Of a DNA stretch of 64,000 nucleotides, positions 25,168-34,927 are shown one piece after another. This DNA is from M0103 sp040386155. Lineage in GTDB: Bacteria; Bacteroidota; Bacteroidia; Flavobacteriales_D; Crocinitomicaceae. The translations under genes were made by a program, and so were the position numbers. Position 1 is the stretch's first letter. The number at the start of each line of letters is the position of its first letter. Under the pieces are notes generated by a model that searched no databases, had not been told where the DNA came from, and saw only the letters and a program-made list of their open reading frames with translations. The stretch is taken from assembly GCA_040386155.1 (NCBI GenBank), contig JAZKFZ010000004.1:62001-126000 (forward strand). The letters are read 5' to 3'.

Positions 25168-27009
25168 TTACTTCTTGATGAATTTTTTAGTAACTACTGA
25201 ATTTTCAGTTGCAATGTTTACAAAGTAAACACCTGCATTCAATTCTGCAGCGTTGAAAGATACAGTGTGCTCACCAGCATTTTGTGTTGCTGTAGCCCAA
25301 GATTTAACAACTTTACCAGTTACATCAACTAAGTTGATAGAAATAGTGTTTGTATTTTCAACTGAATAGCTAATGAACGTTTCAGCAGATGATGGGTTAG
25401 GATAAATTTCGCTAATTGACACATCACTGTTTGCTTCATTAATTTCCAATACAGGATTGAAGTTTAATTTCACAGCTGGAGCAGAACCCCATCCTGAGAA
25501 GTAATTAACAGCATTTGAAGCTCCAAATGGTCCGAAACATACAGTTGAAAAATCTTCATCACCTTTTGCAGAAGATTTAATAGCAAATTTCTCAGTTGAA
25601 GATTGGAATCCTTTAAGGATAGCTAAGTAAGTTTTACCAGCTTCAAGTGTATATGGTGTAGGCAATAAAATTGAAGTTACAGCACTTGTAGAAACTGGTG
25701 TAGGAATTTGGTAGGAGAAGTTTACCACATCAATGTTATTTACATCTTGAATACTTCCAGCTACTATTTCAAAGACATAAACATCTAAGAACATTCCAGC
25801 ATTTGTTACTGTTGCAAAGTTAACATCGATTCCTTTCAATAATTGATCGGCTTGCATTTGGTATTGATTTCCAATACCAATTTCTTCTTCATCAGTAAAT
25901 GAAATTTTACCAGTACCTAATGCGAAATTATGTCCAAAGATGAAATCTGTAATTTCAAATGTTTCAGAAGCAGTATTGTTCGTTAAAACACCATCTGCTG
26001 CAATTGAAGCATTGATTGTGTACACACCTAAAGCACTTGGAGTAAAACCAGTATCAAACCAAACTGTATCAGATTCACCTGGATTTAAAGTTACTGCTGT
26101 AGTAGCGCCAGAATAAACGGAAGCTGCACTCAATAAGATATCCAAATTAATAGTTTTTGTTTGTACCGAACCTCCTTCATTAGAAACCCAAACACCAACA
26201 ACTGTACTTGCAGTTTGTTCGTTTGGCGTTTGTGCATAGTTCCAAGCATTTACTACATCATGAGAGAATACTTTAGATACTTTGAAATCATCTGGAAAAG
26301 CTTCAGTTACACGAACGTCATCAATCATCCATCCATAAGTTACCCAAACATTAGGGTTTGATGCTGACCCTGGAAATGCAGTTGTCCACTGAAAACGAAT
26401 CCATAATTGAGTTTCTCCAGCCACCAAAGAAGAGATGTTAATTGCTTTCAATGTTGGGTTGGTATAAGGAGCACCACCAGTTTGAGAATACACATCGATG
26501 TCAGCATTTGAACCTACCAACGTAAAGTTAGTTCCATCCGTTGAAATGTAAATTTCTTGTGCATCATTGAAACGAGCACCATACTGTAAGAAATCGATGA
26601 TTAATCCGTTTGATGCGGAAGCTGTAATGTCAATTGGAGTAGTGTTTGTCATCGTATACACAACATCCAATGCTTGATTGGGAACTGCAAGAGTTGGATC
26701 TCCATTGTTCAAATCAGCAAATGCACCGTCAGATGTAGAGTTGATGTTGTTTAATGCCCATGAATTGCTAGAAGTAGTAATTGCCCACCCAAAGCCTGGC
26801 ATTGTTTGACCATCATTGTCAATTGTCCAATCAGCAGCAGTTGTGAAATTGCTTGACCAAACCAAGTCTCCACCAGCTTTCTCAATGTCTGAGTTAGAGT
26901 GTGGTTCTTCAATTTCAGTAACTAATCGTCTTGAAACAGCTGCATTACTTTGAGCAAAACTGATGCTTGCTAAAGCCAATGCAAAGAGAGATAAATAGAT
27001 TTTTTTCAT
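25168..27009 (-). CDS. Secreted protein with adhesin-like jelly-roll domain and T9SS type A domain
   Basis: The 613-residue secreted protein has a signal peptide (MKKIYLSLFALALASISFAQ). The region around residues 45-240 (VWSSNFTTAADWTIDNDGQ, PGFGWAITTSSNSWA, QLWIRFQWTTAF, WMIDDVRVTE) resembles the cleaved-adhesin/choice-of-anchor J type of carbohydrate-binding jelly roll. Beta-rich segments follow. The C-terminus (EIYPNPSSAETFISYS to KKFIKK) is a type A sorting domain. It should be exported by T9SS. A good promoter lies upstream and a terminator downstream, so it is monocistronic. Ligand and role are unknown. Confidence 0.87.
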   Translation of the reverse strand: MKKIYLSLFALALASISFAQSNAAVSRRLVTEIEEPHSNSDIEKAGGDLVWSSNFTTAADWTIDNDGQTMPGFGWAITTSSNSWALNNINSTSDGAFADLNNGDPTLAVPNQALDVVYTMTNTTPIDITASASNGLIIDFLQYGARFNDAQEIYISTDGTNFTLVGSNADIDVYSQTGGAPYTNPTLKAINISSLVAGETQLWIRFQWTTAFPGSASNPNVWVTYGWMIDDVRVTEAFPDDFKVSKVFSHDVVNAWNYAQTPNEQTASTVVGVWVSNEGGSVQTKTINLDILLSAASVYSGATTAVTLNPGESDTVWFDTGFTPSALGVYTINASIAADGVLTNNTASETFEITDFIFGHNFALGTGKISFTDEEEIGIGNQYQMQADQLLKGIDVNFATVTNAGMFLDVYVFEIVAGSIQDVNNIDVVNFSYQIPTPVSTSAVTSILLPTPYTLEAGKTYLAILKGFQSSTEKFAIKSSAKGDEDFSTVCFGPFGASNAVNYFSGWGSAPAVKLNFNPVLEINEANSDVSISEIYPNPSSAETFISYSVENTNTISINLVDVTGKVVKSWATATQNAGEHTVSFNAAELNAGVYFVNIATENSVVTKKFIKK

Positions 27010-27041
27010 AATTGTCTAATAAATAATTTTTTTAGGAGAAC

Positions 27042-27072
27042 CAAAAATACAACATTTCAGCTAGATTTTCAA
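27042..27072 (-). promoter_or_regulatory. Promoter of the T9SS cargo gene 25168-27009
   Basis: Reading the minus strand, TTG (27072-27070) and TATTTTTG (27049-27042) are 20 bases apart. The ATG follows about 30 bases later. Both elements and the spacing fit the Bacteroidota consensus. Confidence 0.6.
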
Positions 27073-27136
27073 ATTGTACCTAAAAAAAATCGATAGAGCA
27101 ATTAATTTCAATTAATTTTGAAGCAAAGTTGATATT

Positions 27137-28165
27137 TTGAACCTTTTAACGATTTCTGTAGTTATCCCTTGTCGTAATGAAATTGCTTACATCGAAGAAT
27201 GTATCCGAGCTGTTTTTGCTTCAACATTAGAGCAGTCGATCAAGCTGTCAGTTTTTGTTGTTGATGGAATGAGTGATGATGGTACTCGAGAAAAAATTGG
27301 GCTTTTGAAGCATGAGTTTCAACAACTTTTTATCGTCGATAATCCTAATCAACTTACGCCTTTTGCTTTCAATTTGGGAATTCGAGCGCACGATTTTGAC
27401 TTTGTTCAAATTATTGGCGCACGGCATATCATTTCCAAATCTTACATTCAAAAATGCTTTAACATTCTGCAAAATGACCCCTCTATTTATTGCGTTGGGG
27501 GTGCTGTTCAAAATCATTACCTCAATGAAACTGGTAAATTGATCGCTATGGCGATGAGTACATCACTTGGTATGGGACTCGGAAATTTTCGCACGAAAAT
27601 GGAATCAGGTTTCGTTGATACCGTTGGTACCCCTATGTACCCAAAAAAAGTGTTTGAAGAAGTAGGTTACTTCGATGAAGAATTGATTAGAAATCAAGAT
27701 GATGAATTTAATTTTCGCGTGACTAAAGTCGGAGGGAAAATCTTCTTTGAAGCTTCCATTTTTTTGAAATATTATGTGCGTGGTTCTTTTCAAAATCTTT
27801 GGAAGCAATTTTATCAGTATGGCTATTGGAAGGTTTACGTAAATCAAAAACACAAGGCTGTTACAACCTATCGTCAGTTAGTTCCACCTGCCTTCGTTGC
27901 ATACTTATTGCTCACTTGCCTTAGCTTTGTATTTGGCTTGAAAATAGGCGGATTATTTATGCTTCCTATTGTACTTTATTTGACATTAGCTGCCTATGTC
28001 GCAATGGATTTGAAATCTAAAGATGCAAAAGTGTCCTTTTTTGCTTTGTTTCAAACATTTCCTATTTTACATATTTCCTACGGACTTGGTTATTTAAAAG
28101 GAATTTGGGACTTTATGTTACTTAGTAAAAAACCTTCAGAAAATCAAAAAACCTTATCGCGCTAA
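27137..28165 (+). CDS. Family 2 glycosyltransferase, membrane-associated
   Basis: The only plausible start is TTG at 27137, giving MNLLTISVVIPCRNE, the expected GT2 N-terminus. The GT-A fold shows VVIPCRNE, the nucleotide-sugar site VVDGMSDDGT and the acceptor region FDEELIRNQDDEFNFRV. Two hydrophobic helices near residues 250-300 anchor the protein to the inner membrane. It probably adds a sugar to a lipid-linked surface glycan. A TAATTTTG box lies at 27113-27120. The gene is followed 9 bases later by a second glycosyltransferase. Donor and acceptor are unknown. Confidence 0.88.
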   Translation: MNLLTISVVIPCRNEIAYIEECIRAVFASTLEQSIKLSVFVVDGMSDDGTREKIGLLKHEFQQLFIVDNPNQLTPFAFNLGIRAHDFDFVQIIGARHIISKSYIQKCFNILQNDPSIYCVGGAVQNHYLNETGKLIAMAMSTSLGMGLGNFRTKMESGFVDTVGTPMYPKKVFEEVGYFDEELIRNQDDEFNFRVTKVGGKIFFEASIFLKYYVRGSFQNLWKQFYQYGYWKVYVNQKHKAVTTYRQLVPPAFVAYLLLTCLSFVFGLKIGGLFMLPIVLYLTLAAYVAMDLKSKDAKVSFFALFQTFPILHISYGLGYLKGIWDFMLLSKKPSENQKTLSR

Positions 28166-28174
28166 ATAATAATT

Positions 28175-29278
28175 ATGAAAAAAGTTTGTCATATTACTTC
28201 CGCACACATGCAGAGAGACATTCGCATCTTAATCAAAGAATGTGTTTCACTTTCAAAGAACTATGATGTGCATTTAGTGGTCTTGAATGGTAATGATGAG
28301 GTATATAACAAGGTTACAATTCACTCCACTTCGTATCCTATAAAACGACGATTGGATAGATTTACTAAAGGTGTAAAGGCAGTTTACAAGAAAGCATTAG
28401 AAGTGGATGCAGATGTTTATCACTTGCATGATCCTGAACTTTTACAGGTGGCCAAGAAATTGAAAAGAAGAAATAAAATTGTCATTTTTGATGCGCACGA
28501 AGACCTTCCTGCCCAAATAAAAGGAAAATATTGGATCAATAAATACCTGCGTGGTATTGTTGCGTGGGCAGCGTATACGTATGAAAATAGAACTGTAAAA
28601 AAGATTGACGCTGTTGTTACTGCTACGCCATTTATTGCTGAACGATTCAAGGGAATTGGAAAAGTGGTGGCAAATATTAATAATTATCCGCTACTAAATG
28701 AGTTGGAATCTGCCACTGATTGGAGTCAGAAAGCGAAAGAGGCGTGCTACATTGGAGGTGCCACCGAAATTAGAGGTTGTACTGAGTTAGTGGAGGCCTT
28801 TGATGACAAACTTGATATGACTGTAAATTTTGCCGGAAATTATTCGCCAGATAATTACCGTGGCCAATTGATGTTGCTTCACGGCTGGAAGTATGTGAAA
28901 GAACATGGCTTTGTGGGAAGAAAAGAAGTTGCAGAAATTTTAGGGCGTTCAAAATACGGACTAGTAATGTTTCAAGCTTTCCAAAATCACATCGAAGCGC
29001 AGCCCAATAAAATGTTTGAATACATGAGTGCTGGAATTCCAGTTGTTACCAGTAATTTTCCTTTGTGGAAACAAATTGTGGAAGGAAATAAGTGCGGAAT
29101 TTGTGTGGAACCAAAAGATCCAGCAGCCATCAATAAAGCACTTTTGTATTTAGTTCAACATGATGCTATAGCTCAACAAATGGGTGATAACGGCAGAAAA
29201 GCGGTAGTTGAAAAATACAACTGGGAGCAAGAAGAGATAAAATTGCTTGCGCTGTACCAACAACTGCTACAAGAATAA
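28175..29278 (+). CDS. Family 4-like glycosyltransferase
   Basis: The 367-residue GT-B enzyme has an N-terminal domain with YHLHDPELLQVAKKLK and VIFDAHEDLPAQ. Its C-terminal GT4 site reads FQNHIEAQPNKMFEYMSAGIPVVTSNF, where the EYMSAG(I/L)PVV block binds the nucleotide sugar. It is cytoplasmic or peripheral at the membrane. It shares a transcript with the GT2 gene and ends two bases from the stop of a convergent O-antigen polymerase-like gene. It probably extends the same surface polysaccharide; its specificity cannot be read. Confidence 0.88.
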   Translation: MKKVCHITSAHMQRDIRILIKECVSLSKNYDVHLVVLNGNDEVYNKVTIHSTSYPIKRRLDRFTKGVKAVYKKALEVDADVYHLHDPELLQVAKKLKRRNKIVIFDAHEDLPAQIKGKYWINKYLRGIVAWAAYTYENRTVKKIDAVVTATPFIAERFKGIGKVVANINNYPLLNELESATDWSQKAKEACYIGGATEIRGCTELVEAFDDKLDMTVNFAGNYSPDNYRGQLMLLHGWKYVKEHGFVGRKEVAEILGRSKYGLVMFQAFQNHIEAQPNKMFEYMSAGIPVVTSNFPLWKQIVEGNKCGICVEPKDPAAINKALLYLVQHDAIAQQMGDNGRKAVVEKYNWEQEEIKLLALYQQLLQE

Positions 29279-29280
29279 GA

Positions 29281-30573
29281 CTACTTTTTTTCCATTTCTT
29301 TCGTTGGAAGTAGCAGCAACACTAGGAGTAAAATAAGTAGCCCATGCGTTAGCATCGATGTTGTGATGAGTGCGGAAAGCAAGGTTTGAGCCACGATAAA
29401 TGCAGGCAAAAATGCATATTTTTCATCGATCGATTGACTGGCCCAATCAAATAGTTTAAGATAAATTGCCACAAGAATCGCTTGTACAAAGAGAAAATAA
29501 AGTCCAAAATTCGAAATTGCATCCGAAAACAGTCCGTTATTTGCATTGTTTCCTGCACCAACACCCATGAATTGGTCTCCAATTATTGTAGCAATTGAAA
29601 TGGGATATTGACTTGTATTTCCAGTGATAGCGCCAATGATTCCTTGCTGATAGAAATCTGGTGAATGGTGACTAAAAAATTCAAAATAGTGTAGATTGAG
29701 CATCCCTGGAATGAAAAGCGCACGACGGATTAGCGAACTTAGAATTGTTAAATCAGTAGTAAAATACACTAGCAAGGAACTTAAAATAGCGACTGAAAAA
29801 TACCACGAAAAATACTTGCTTTTAATCCATTTGTAGGCAAAGTAACCAAAAATGCATACTGCAATTTTGATGATGATGGCTCGATTTCCAGCAATAGAAA
29901 AATCGATTAGTAAAACAAACAAAAGCAGCACTCCAACGATGTATTTTCTTTTTGCCAAATAGTACAACAGCATGATGGGAAGAATGGTGCCAGCAGTAGG
30001 TAGGAGGTAGTGGAAAATTGTTGGGATGGTCACTGATTTAAAGGAAGTTCGAACATCTGTCACCTGATCAATATTAAGCGAAAATCTAAATTTAAAATAG
30101 TAGGCAGAAACAAACAGAACCACCGAAGATAGTAGTATCGTGATAACACCTAAAATGATGGTTCGGTATGCTACAATTCGATGGGGAATACTTGGTAAAT
30201 TCACCTTTTCTAGCAGTCGCATCACTACTAAAAGAACAAGCCAATAGACAATAAAAAGCTCCCAAAGTAAAAATTCAACGTTTAAAAATCCAAAAATAGA
30301 CGTTGTAGGAACAAAGGAAATCAAGACCCAAAAGGTGAGGATCTTAGACGAAACATTTTTGCTTTCAAAAAAGTTAATTAAGAAGGGAAGTACGAGTAAT
30401 AAAGATCCCCAAGAAAAGAACATCGATAAAGTACTTGGCTCATAGGTGAATCCTCGATTGTTGTGCTTTGGACAAATGTAAATGACGTACATCAGATCAA
30501 TCAGTAATTTGAAAAGCAGTAGACCGATGATGGATACCCAAAAATTTTTGAAAGTTGACTTACTTGGAAGCAT
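29281..30573 (-). CDS. O-antigen polymerase-like (Wzy-type) membrane protein
   Basis: I place the start at 30573 (MLPSKSTFKNFW, 430 residues), overlapping the flippase gene by 14 bases; the frame extends to 30639 but that part lies wholly within the flippase. About ten to twelve hydrophobic helices are visible, with a large loop near GVGAGNNANNGLFSDAISNFG, a layout typical of Wzy/WaaL polymerases. These proteins have low sequence conservation, so the call rests on topology and on the neighbouring Wzx-like and glycosyltransferase genes. It would polymerise or ligate lipid-linked repeat units at the periplasmic face. Confidence 0.7.
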   Translation of the reverse strand: MLPSKSTFKNFWVSIIGLLLFKLLIDLMYVIYICPKHNNRGFTYEPSTLSMFFSWGSLLLVLPFLINFFESKNVSSKILTFWVLISFVPTTSIFGFLNVEFLLWELFIVYWLVLLVVMRLLEKVNLPSIPHRIVAYRTIILGVITILLSSVVLFVSAYYFKFRFSLNIDQVTDVRTSFKSVTIPTIFHYLLPTAGTILPIMLLYYLAKRKYIVGVLLLFVLLIDFSIAGNRAIIIKIAVCIFGYFAYKWIKSKYFSWYFSVAILSSLLVYFTTDLTILSSLIRRALFIPGMLNLHYFEFFSHHSPDFYQQGIIGAITGNTSQYPISIATIIGDQFMGVGAGNNANNGLFSDAISNFGLYFLFVQAILVAIYLKLFDWASQSIDEKYAFLPAFIVAQTLLSALITTSMLTHGLLILLLVLLLLPTKEMEKK

Positions 30574-31864
30574 GATTGTTGAAATTTTTGTCGACAGAGT
30601 GAATATAAGCCAAAATAATAATTGAAATGCACACAACACAAAGGAAAATAGTATACAGTAGTAGCATTTGGTATACAGAATTCAACAAATAAACTCCCAC
30701 TAATAATGATGACAAAGTAGCCAAAAACATAAAAAAGTTGATCAGCCAAAAAAGTTTCAATCGCTCTGTCACAATAAAAGCATTCATTAAAATTGACGCG
30801 AAGAAATTAATAGCGATGTATGGGAGCAAAATCAAACTAAATTCTCCTGCTATGAGCCATCTTTCTCCCAACACCCAAACGATAATATCATCTAACACAA
30901 AAAAACCAAGGATCACAAACGGAATAGCGATCAGCATTTGAAAGCGAACTAATTTGAGCAAAACTGGACGAAAAGATCCTGTTTTGATATAGTTTTCACG
31001 TGCTTTTTGTCGAAAAACATCACCAACGGCAGTGCCTACAAAAAGCATTGGAACGCTCAAAATGTAACTAGACATTGAAAAATAGCCAGCAAATTCTTTC
31101 CCAAAATAGATCGAAAGAAAAATAATGGGTAGGTATTGCTTTAAGATATTCAACGCGTTTGACAACAACATATACGTTGCATTTTTCCTGTATTTTACCG
31201 CCAGTTGCCGCTGCATTTCTTTTGTTGTAGCACTGAAAACTGCATGGTCTTTTTTGTTAGTAGCAAGTGTAATTCCAATTTCTGTAGCCGTGAAAAGTCG
31301 CCCAAATAATTCACTCCAGATGAGTCCCCCAGATCGAAAAAGATTGAACAATCCCACCAGTAAACGGGTGCCACTATTTGCCCCAGCATTGGTTATTTTA
31401 TTTATTGAAAGTCGATTGTACTGTTTGGTATAAACACACCATTCATTGTAAATTAAAAAGATAGAAACTGATATACTGATGATTGGCACCAGGAGCATCC
31501 ACCAGAAAAAATTGGGGTCATTGAAGACGCCTCCCAGCCAAGCGCTAAGCGGCAAAAAGAGTAGCCAAAAAAGTAATGACGATTTTAACCCAGTTTTTAT
31601 GGCAAGTACGGCTAAATTAGCAGCACTTTGTTGGTTCTCAGCCAAAATGATCATCCGGGTGTAGCCAAGTGTACAAACCGCAGTGAATACTTCAGTAAAG
31701 GTGCCTACAACAGCAAATTGACCAAAATCTGCAGGTGTGAAAAGTCGTGAAAGTATTGGATAAGCTAGTAAGTTGATAGATTGTGCAACAATGGTTGCGA
31801 GCGTAAGCACAAGTGTATCACGTTTACTACCCTTGCCAATGAATCTACTTATTTTTTTCTTCAT
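30560..31864 (-). CDS. Polysaccharide flippase (Wzx-like)
   Basis: The 434-residue membrane protein has about twelve helices. Its N-terminus (RDTLVLTLATIVAQSINLLAYPILSRLFTPADFGQ) is the hallmark of the MOP/Wzx polysaccharide export family. It should move undecaprenyl-linked glycan units across the inner membrane. It overlaps the polymerase-like gene downstream by 14 bases and lies three bases after the Gfo/Idh gene, so the three are co-transcribed. Confidence 0.88.
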   Translation of the reverse strand: MKKKISRFIGKGSKRDTLVLTLATIVAQSINLLAYPILSRLFTPADFGQFAVVGTFTEVFTAVCTLGYTRMIILAENQQSAANLAVLAIKTGLKSSLLFWLLFLPLSAWLGGVFNDPNFFWWMLLVPIISISVSIFLIYNEWCVYTKQYNRLSINKITNAGANSGTRLLVGLFNLFRSGGLIWSELFGRLFTATEIGITLATNKKDHAVFSATTKEMQRQLAVKYRKNATYMLLSNALNILKQYLPIIFLSIYFGKEFAGYFSMSSYILSVPMLFVGTAVGDVFRQKARENYIKTGSFRPVLLKLVRFQMLIAIPFVILGFFVLDDIIVWVLGERWLIAGEFSLILLPYIAINFFASILMNAFIVTERLKLFWLINFFMFLATLSSLLVGVYLLNSVYQMLLLYTIFLCVVCISIIILAYIHSVDKNFNNHASK

Positions 31865-31867
31865 TCA

Positions 31868-32878
31868 TTAATTTCCTGAAGCATAAATTCGCTCAATGAT
31901 TTCAACTACTTTCAAGCCTTCTAAGGCGTTGGTTGTAATGGTATCTCTCCCTTTTAAAACATCAATCACATTGTCAATGACAAAGTTGTGATTTTGAGCT
32001 GATCCTTTGTAGGCTCCATAATCGTTGCCTGGATTAGTAGGTGCAAGGGTTGGCATTTCGTAGTCTTTTACATGACAATATTCCACAATATCCATGTACT
32101 GCCCACCAATTTTTACAGAACCATTTTCTGCAATGATGGTCATGCTACTTTCTAAATTTTTGTTCCACACTGATGTAGAGAAATTCAAGGCGCCCATTCC
32201 TCCATTTAGGAAATCGAAGCTGATAAAACCAGAATCTTCAAAATCCGTTAATTCATGGTGATTGAAATCATTGAATTTAGATTGAATATTTTCGATATCG
32301 CCAAAAAGCCAATACATAATATCGATGAAGTGCGAAAATTGTGTGAACAATGTACCACCATCTAAATCCTTTTTACCATGCCAAGAATCAGCTTTGTAGT
32401 ATCGATCATCTCTGTTCCAGTAGCAATTTAATTGCACCATGTGTATTTTGCCAAGAAGACCAGATTCTACCATTTCCTTGATCCATACAGATGGAGGAGA
32501 ATAGCGGTTTTGCATTACTGCAAAAACTTGCTTATTGACTTGTAGTGATTTGAAAATTACATTTTCTGCATCCTTCTTATTAAGTGCTACAGGTTTTTCA
32601 ATCACCACATGTTTCTTAGCATTTAAAGTTGCTAATGCCTGTTCTGCATGCAAACCATTGGGCGTGGCAATGTTAATGACATCTACTTCTATTTTAGCTT
32701 GTAGAAAATCCTCAAGAGATTTAAAAAATGGAACATCAAATTGCTCTGCGTTTAAATTTGCCTTTTCTTTAACATCTATAATTGCCACTAATTCTGCTTC
32801 CTCGTTACGAGAAATCATTTCCGCATGTCTTTTTCCAATGTGCCCGCAGCCAATGACTGCAAATTTTACTTTTTCCAT
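31868..32878 (-). CDS. Gfo/Idh/MocA family NAD(P)-dependent sugar oxidoreductase
   Basis: The 336-residue product has an N-terminal Rossmann domain (VIGCGHIGKRHAEMI) and the catalytic block HVVIEKPVALNKKDAE. The C-terminal domain contains DGGTLFTQFSHFIDIMYWLFGD, with the expected histidine. It is most like the nucleotide-sugar dehydrogenases (WlbA/WbpB type) that modify UDP-N-acetyl sugars for surface glycans, and its operon with Wzx- and Wzy-like genes supports this. A TATATTTG box lies upstream on the minus strand (32899-32906), so it probably starts the operon. The exact substrate is uncertain. Confidence 0.88.
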   Translation of the reverse strand: MEKVKFAVIGCGHIGKRHAEMISRNEEAELVAIIDVKEKANLNAEQFDVPFFKSLEDFLQAKIEVDVINIATPNGLHAEQALATLNAKKHVVIEKPVALNKKDAENVIFKSLQVNKQVFAVMQNRYSPPSVWIKEMVESGLLGKIHMVQLNCYWNRDDRYYKADSWHGKKDLDGGTLFTQFSHFIDIMYWLFGDIENIQSKFNDFNHHELTDFEDSGFISFDFLNGGMGALNFSTSVWNKNLESSMTIIAENGSVKIGGQYMDIVEYCHVKDYEMPTLAPTNPGNDYGAYKGSAQNHNFVIDNVIDVLKGRDTITTNALEGLKVVEIIERIYASGN

Positions 32879-32947
32879 CTTTCTCTTAAGCTATTGTGCA
32901 AATATATAAACAAATGAAAATCATTAATCGAATTTCATTTTTCGTCT

Positions 32948-33727
32948 TTAAAACTGGGCGTCTTTTAAAAAAGGAAGCTTTTGTCGGGTTTCCGTTAAAA
33001 TGGAACCATTCAATTCGAAGCTTACTAGTCCCTCTTTATGAGGTTCCATAGCTTGTACATTACCCAGTAAATCAACTACTTGAGAATTTCCTGAATAGCT
33101 GAGATTGTTTGGTGCAGAACCTACTCGATTCACCCCAGCTACATAACATTGGTTCTCTATGGCTCGCGCTTGCAATAAAGTGTTCCAATGTAAACTTCTC
33201 GTTTCGGGCCAATTGGCAACATATAATAAAAGGTCGTAGTTGGCAACACCATTTTCATCAAGTTGATTGCGACAAATTTCCGGGAAGCGTAAATCGTAAC
33301 AAATTTGAAGGAAAATATTCCATCCTTTAAAGTTGACAACACTTTTTTCTTTTCCGCTTGAATAAAAATTATCTTCTCCCGCCAAGCCAAATGTTTTTCG
33401 CTTGTCGTACGTTGTTGTTTTTCCATCAGGTTCCACAAAAACACCTCTATTAAAATAGTGTTCTCCATCTTTGATAATTAATGAAGTATAAATAGCGATG
33501 TTTCTTCTTTTAGCATTTTCTTTCAACCATTGAAGTCCTTGTGATTCCTCCATGGTTTCACCTAAAAGTTCAGTATTCATTGAAAACCCAGTATGAAACA
33601 TTTCTGGTAAAAGCACTACATCTCCTAATTCGTTGGCATCAAGTAGGCGTTCATAGTTTAAAAAATTGGCAGTTTTATCCTCCCATTTTTGATCTGCTTG
33701 GACCAATGAAATTGTTAGATTCTGCAT
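32948..33727 (-). CDS. Nitrilase-family omega-amidase (YafV/Nit2-like)
   Basis: The 259-residue hydrolase shows the nitrilase catalytic triad: Glu42 in LLPEMFHTGFSM, Lys109 in YDKRKTFGLAGE and Cys143 in LQICYDLRFPE. The GFSM and KTFGLAGE variants are typical of the YafV/Nit2 omega-amidase branch, which hydrolyses 2-oxoglutaramate to 2-oxoglutarate. It overlaps the aminotransferase gene by 13 bases. Glutamine-using transaminases and omega-amidase work in sequence, so the pairing supports the function. Confidence 0.88.
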   Translation of the reverse strand: MQNLTISLVQADQKWEDKTANFLNYERLLDANELGDVVLLPEMFHTGFSMNTELLGETMEESQGLQWLKENAKRRNIAIYTSLIIKDGEHYFNRGVFVEPDGKTTTYDKRKTFGLAGEDNFYSSGKEKSVVNFKGWNIFLQICYDLRFPEICRNQLDENGVANYDLLLYVANWPETRSLHWNTLLQARAIENQCYVAGVNRVGSAPNNLSYSGNSQVVDLLGNVQAMEPHKEGLVSFELNGSILTETRQKLPFLKDAQF

Positions 33728-34842
33728 AAGCGTTCTCCTGCATTTATTAATGTTTCATCATCCTTTGCAAAGCAAAAACGAATCAACTTCAAATCTCTAT
33801 TATCAGCATTAAACACTGAAATTGGTATAGCTGCCACCCCAAATTCTTGCACCATTCTTGTCGTAAAAGTGACATCTGATTCATTTGAAATTCCTTCAAA
33901 GGATGCCACTTGGAAGTAAGACCCTTCTGAGGGAAGCAATTTGAAGCGACTCTTAACCAATTGCTTTGCAAAGAAATCTCTTTTTTGTTGGTAGAATCCA
34001 CCGAGCACGTTTACATTTACTTTTTCTAGGTACTCAGCTAAGGTAGCTTGTGCAATGCTATTGACAGAAAACACTAAAAATTGATGCACTTTCTTTATTT
34101 CCATCATCAAATTTTTAGGAGCAACTAAGTAACCCACTTTCCAACCTGTGATATGAAATGTTTTCCCGAAAGATGAAACAATGATAGCACGATCGTAAAT
34201 AGATGGTCTTTCGTTGATGGAAATATGCTTTTTTTCGAAAGTGATAAATTCGTACACCTCATCAGAAAGCAATAATAGGTTGGGGTGATTTTCCATCAAA
34301 TGTTCAAGCGCAAGAAAATCACTTTCCGACCAAATTCTACCGGATGGATTATGGGGATTATTGATAATCAGTAGTTTCGTTTTTTTATTGACAGCTTTAT
34401 TGATGAGGTCCCAATTTGGAAGAAAATCATCCTGCAAAGGAATTCGCAATGGAACTGCACCTGCCAATAAAATGGGTGGTTCGTAGCAATCGTAACTTGG
34501 ATCTAAAATGATAACTTCATCACCTACACTCACCAGCGCTTGGATGCTAGCAAAAATAGCTTGGGTGGCACCCGCAGTTACAAGTAGTTCCGTGTCTGGC
34601 TGCACTGTTCTGCTGTATTGCTGTTCTACCAATCGACTTATTTTATTCAACAAAATTGGATTGCCCGCCATCGGCGCATATTGATGCACATTTTCGATTG
34701 CTTTTCGTTGGAGAATGGCTGTTAACTCAGGGTCAACATCAAAATTTGGGAAGCCTTGCGATAAGTTGATGGCATTGTGTTCATTCGCCAATTGCGACAT
34801 CACGCTAAAAATAGTAGTACCAATGTGAGGTAAGTTGGACAT
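33715..34842 (-). CDS. Methionine/glutamine-type PLP aminotransferase (YbdL/KAT-like)
   Basis: This 375-residue class I/II aminotransferase opens with LPHIGTTIFSVMSQLANEHN and INLSQGFPNFDVD, the pattern of methionine aminotransferase YbdL and of glutamine transaminase K/kynurenine aminotransferase. NNPHNPSG and the PLP lysine Lys227 in SSFGKTFHITGW are present. With the omega-amidase downstream it probably converts the keto acid of methionine back to methionine with glutamine as donor, the last step of methionine salvage. A kynurenine aminotransferase side activity is possible, given kynU and kmo in the window. A TATCTTTG box lies upstream (minus, 34859-34866). Confidence 0.88.
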   Translation of the reverse strand: MSNLPHIGTTIFSVMSQLANEHNAINLSQGFPNFDVDPELTAILQRKAIENVHQYAPMAGNPILLNKISRLVEQQYSRTVQPDTELLVTAGATQAIFASIQALVSVGDEVIILDPSYDCYEPPILLAGAVPLRIPLQDDFLPNWDLINKAVNKKTKLLIINNPHNPSGRIWSESDFLALEHLMENHPNLLLLSDEVYEFITFEKKHISINERPSIYDRAIIVSSFGKTFHITGWKVGYLVAPKNLMMEIKKVHQFLVFSVNSIAQATLAEYLEKVNVNVLGGFYQQKRDFFAKQLVKSRFKLLPSEGSYFQVASFEGISNESDVTFTTRMVQEFGVAAIPISVFNADNRDLKLIRFCFAKDDETLINAGERLCRI

Positions 34843-34927
34843 AGAATGTTGTTTAATGCAAAGATAGTTTTTTATAGTTGTTTACATATTAGCTCAACAA
34901 AATTCCACTTTTTGTTATTTTTGTTCA

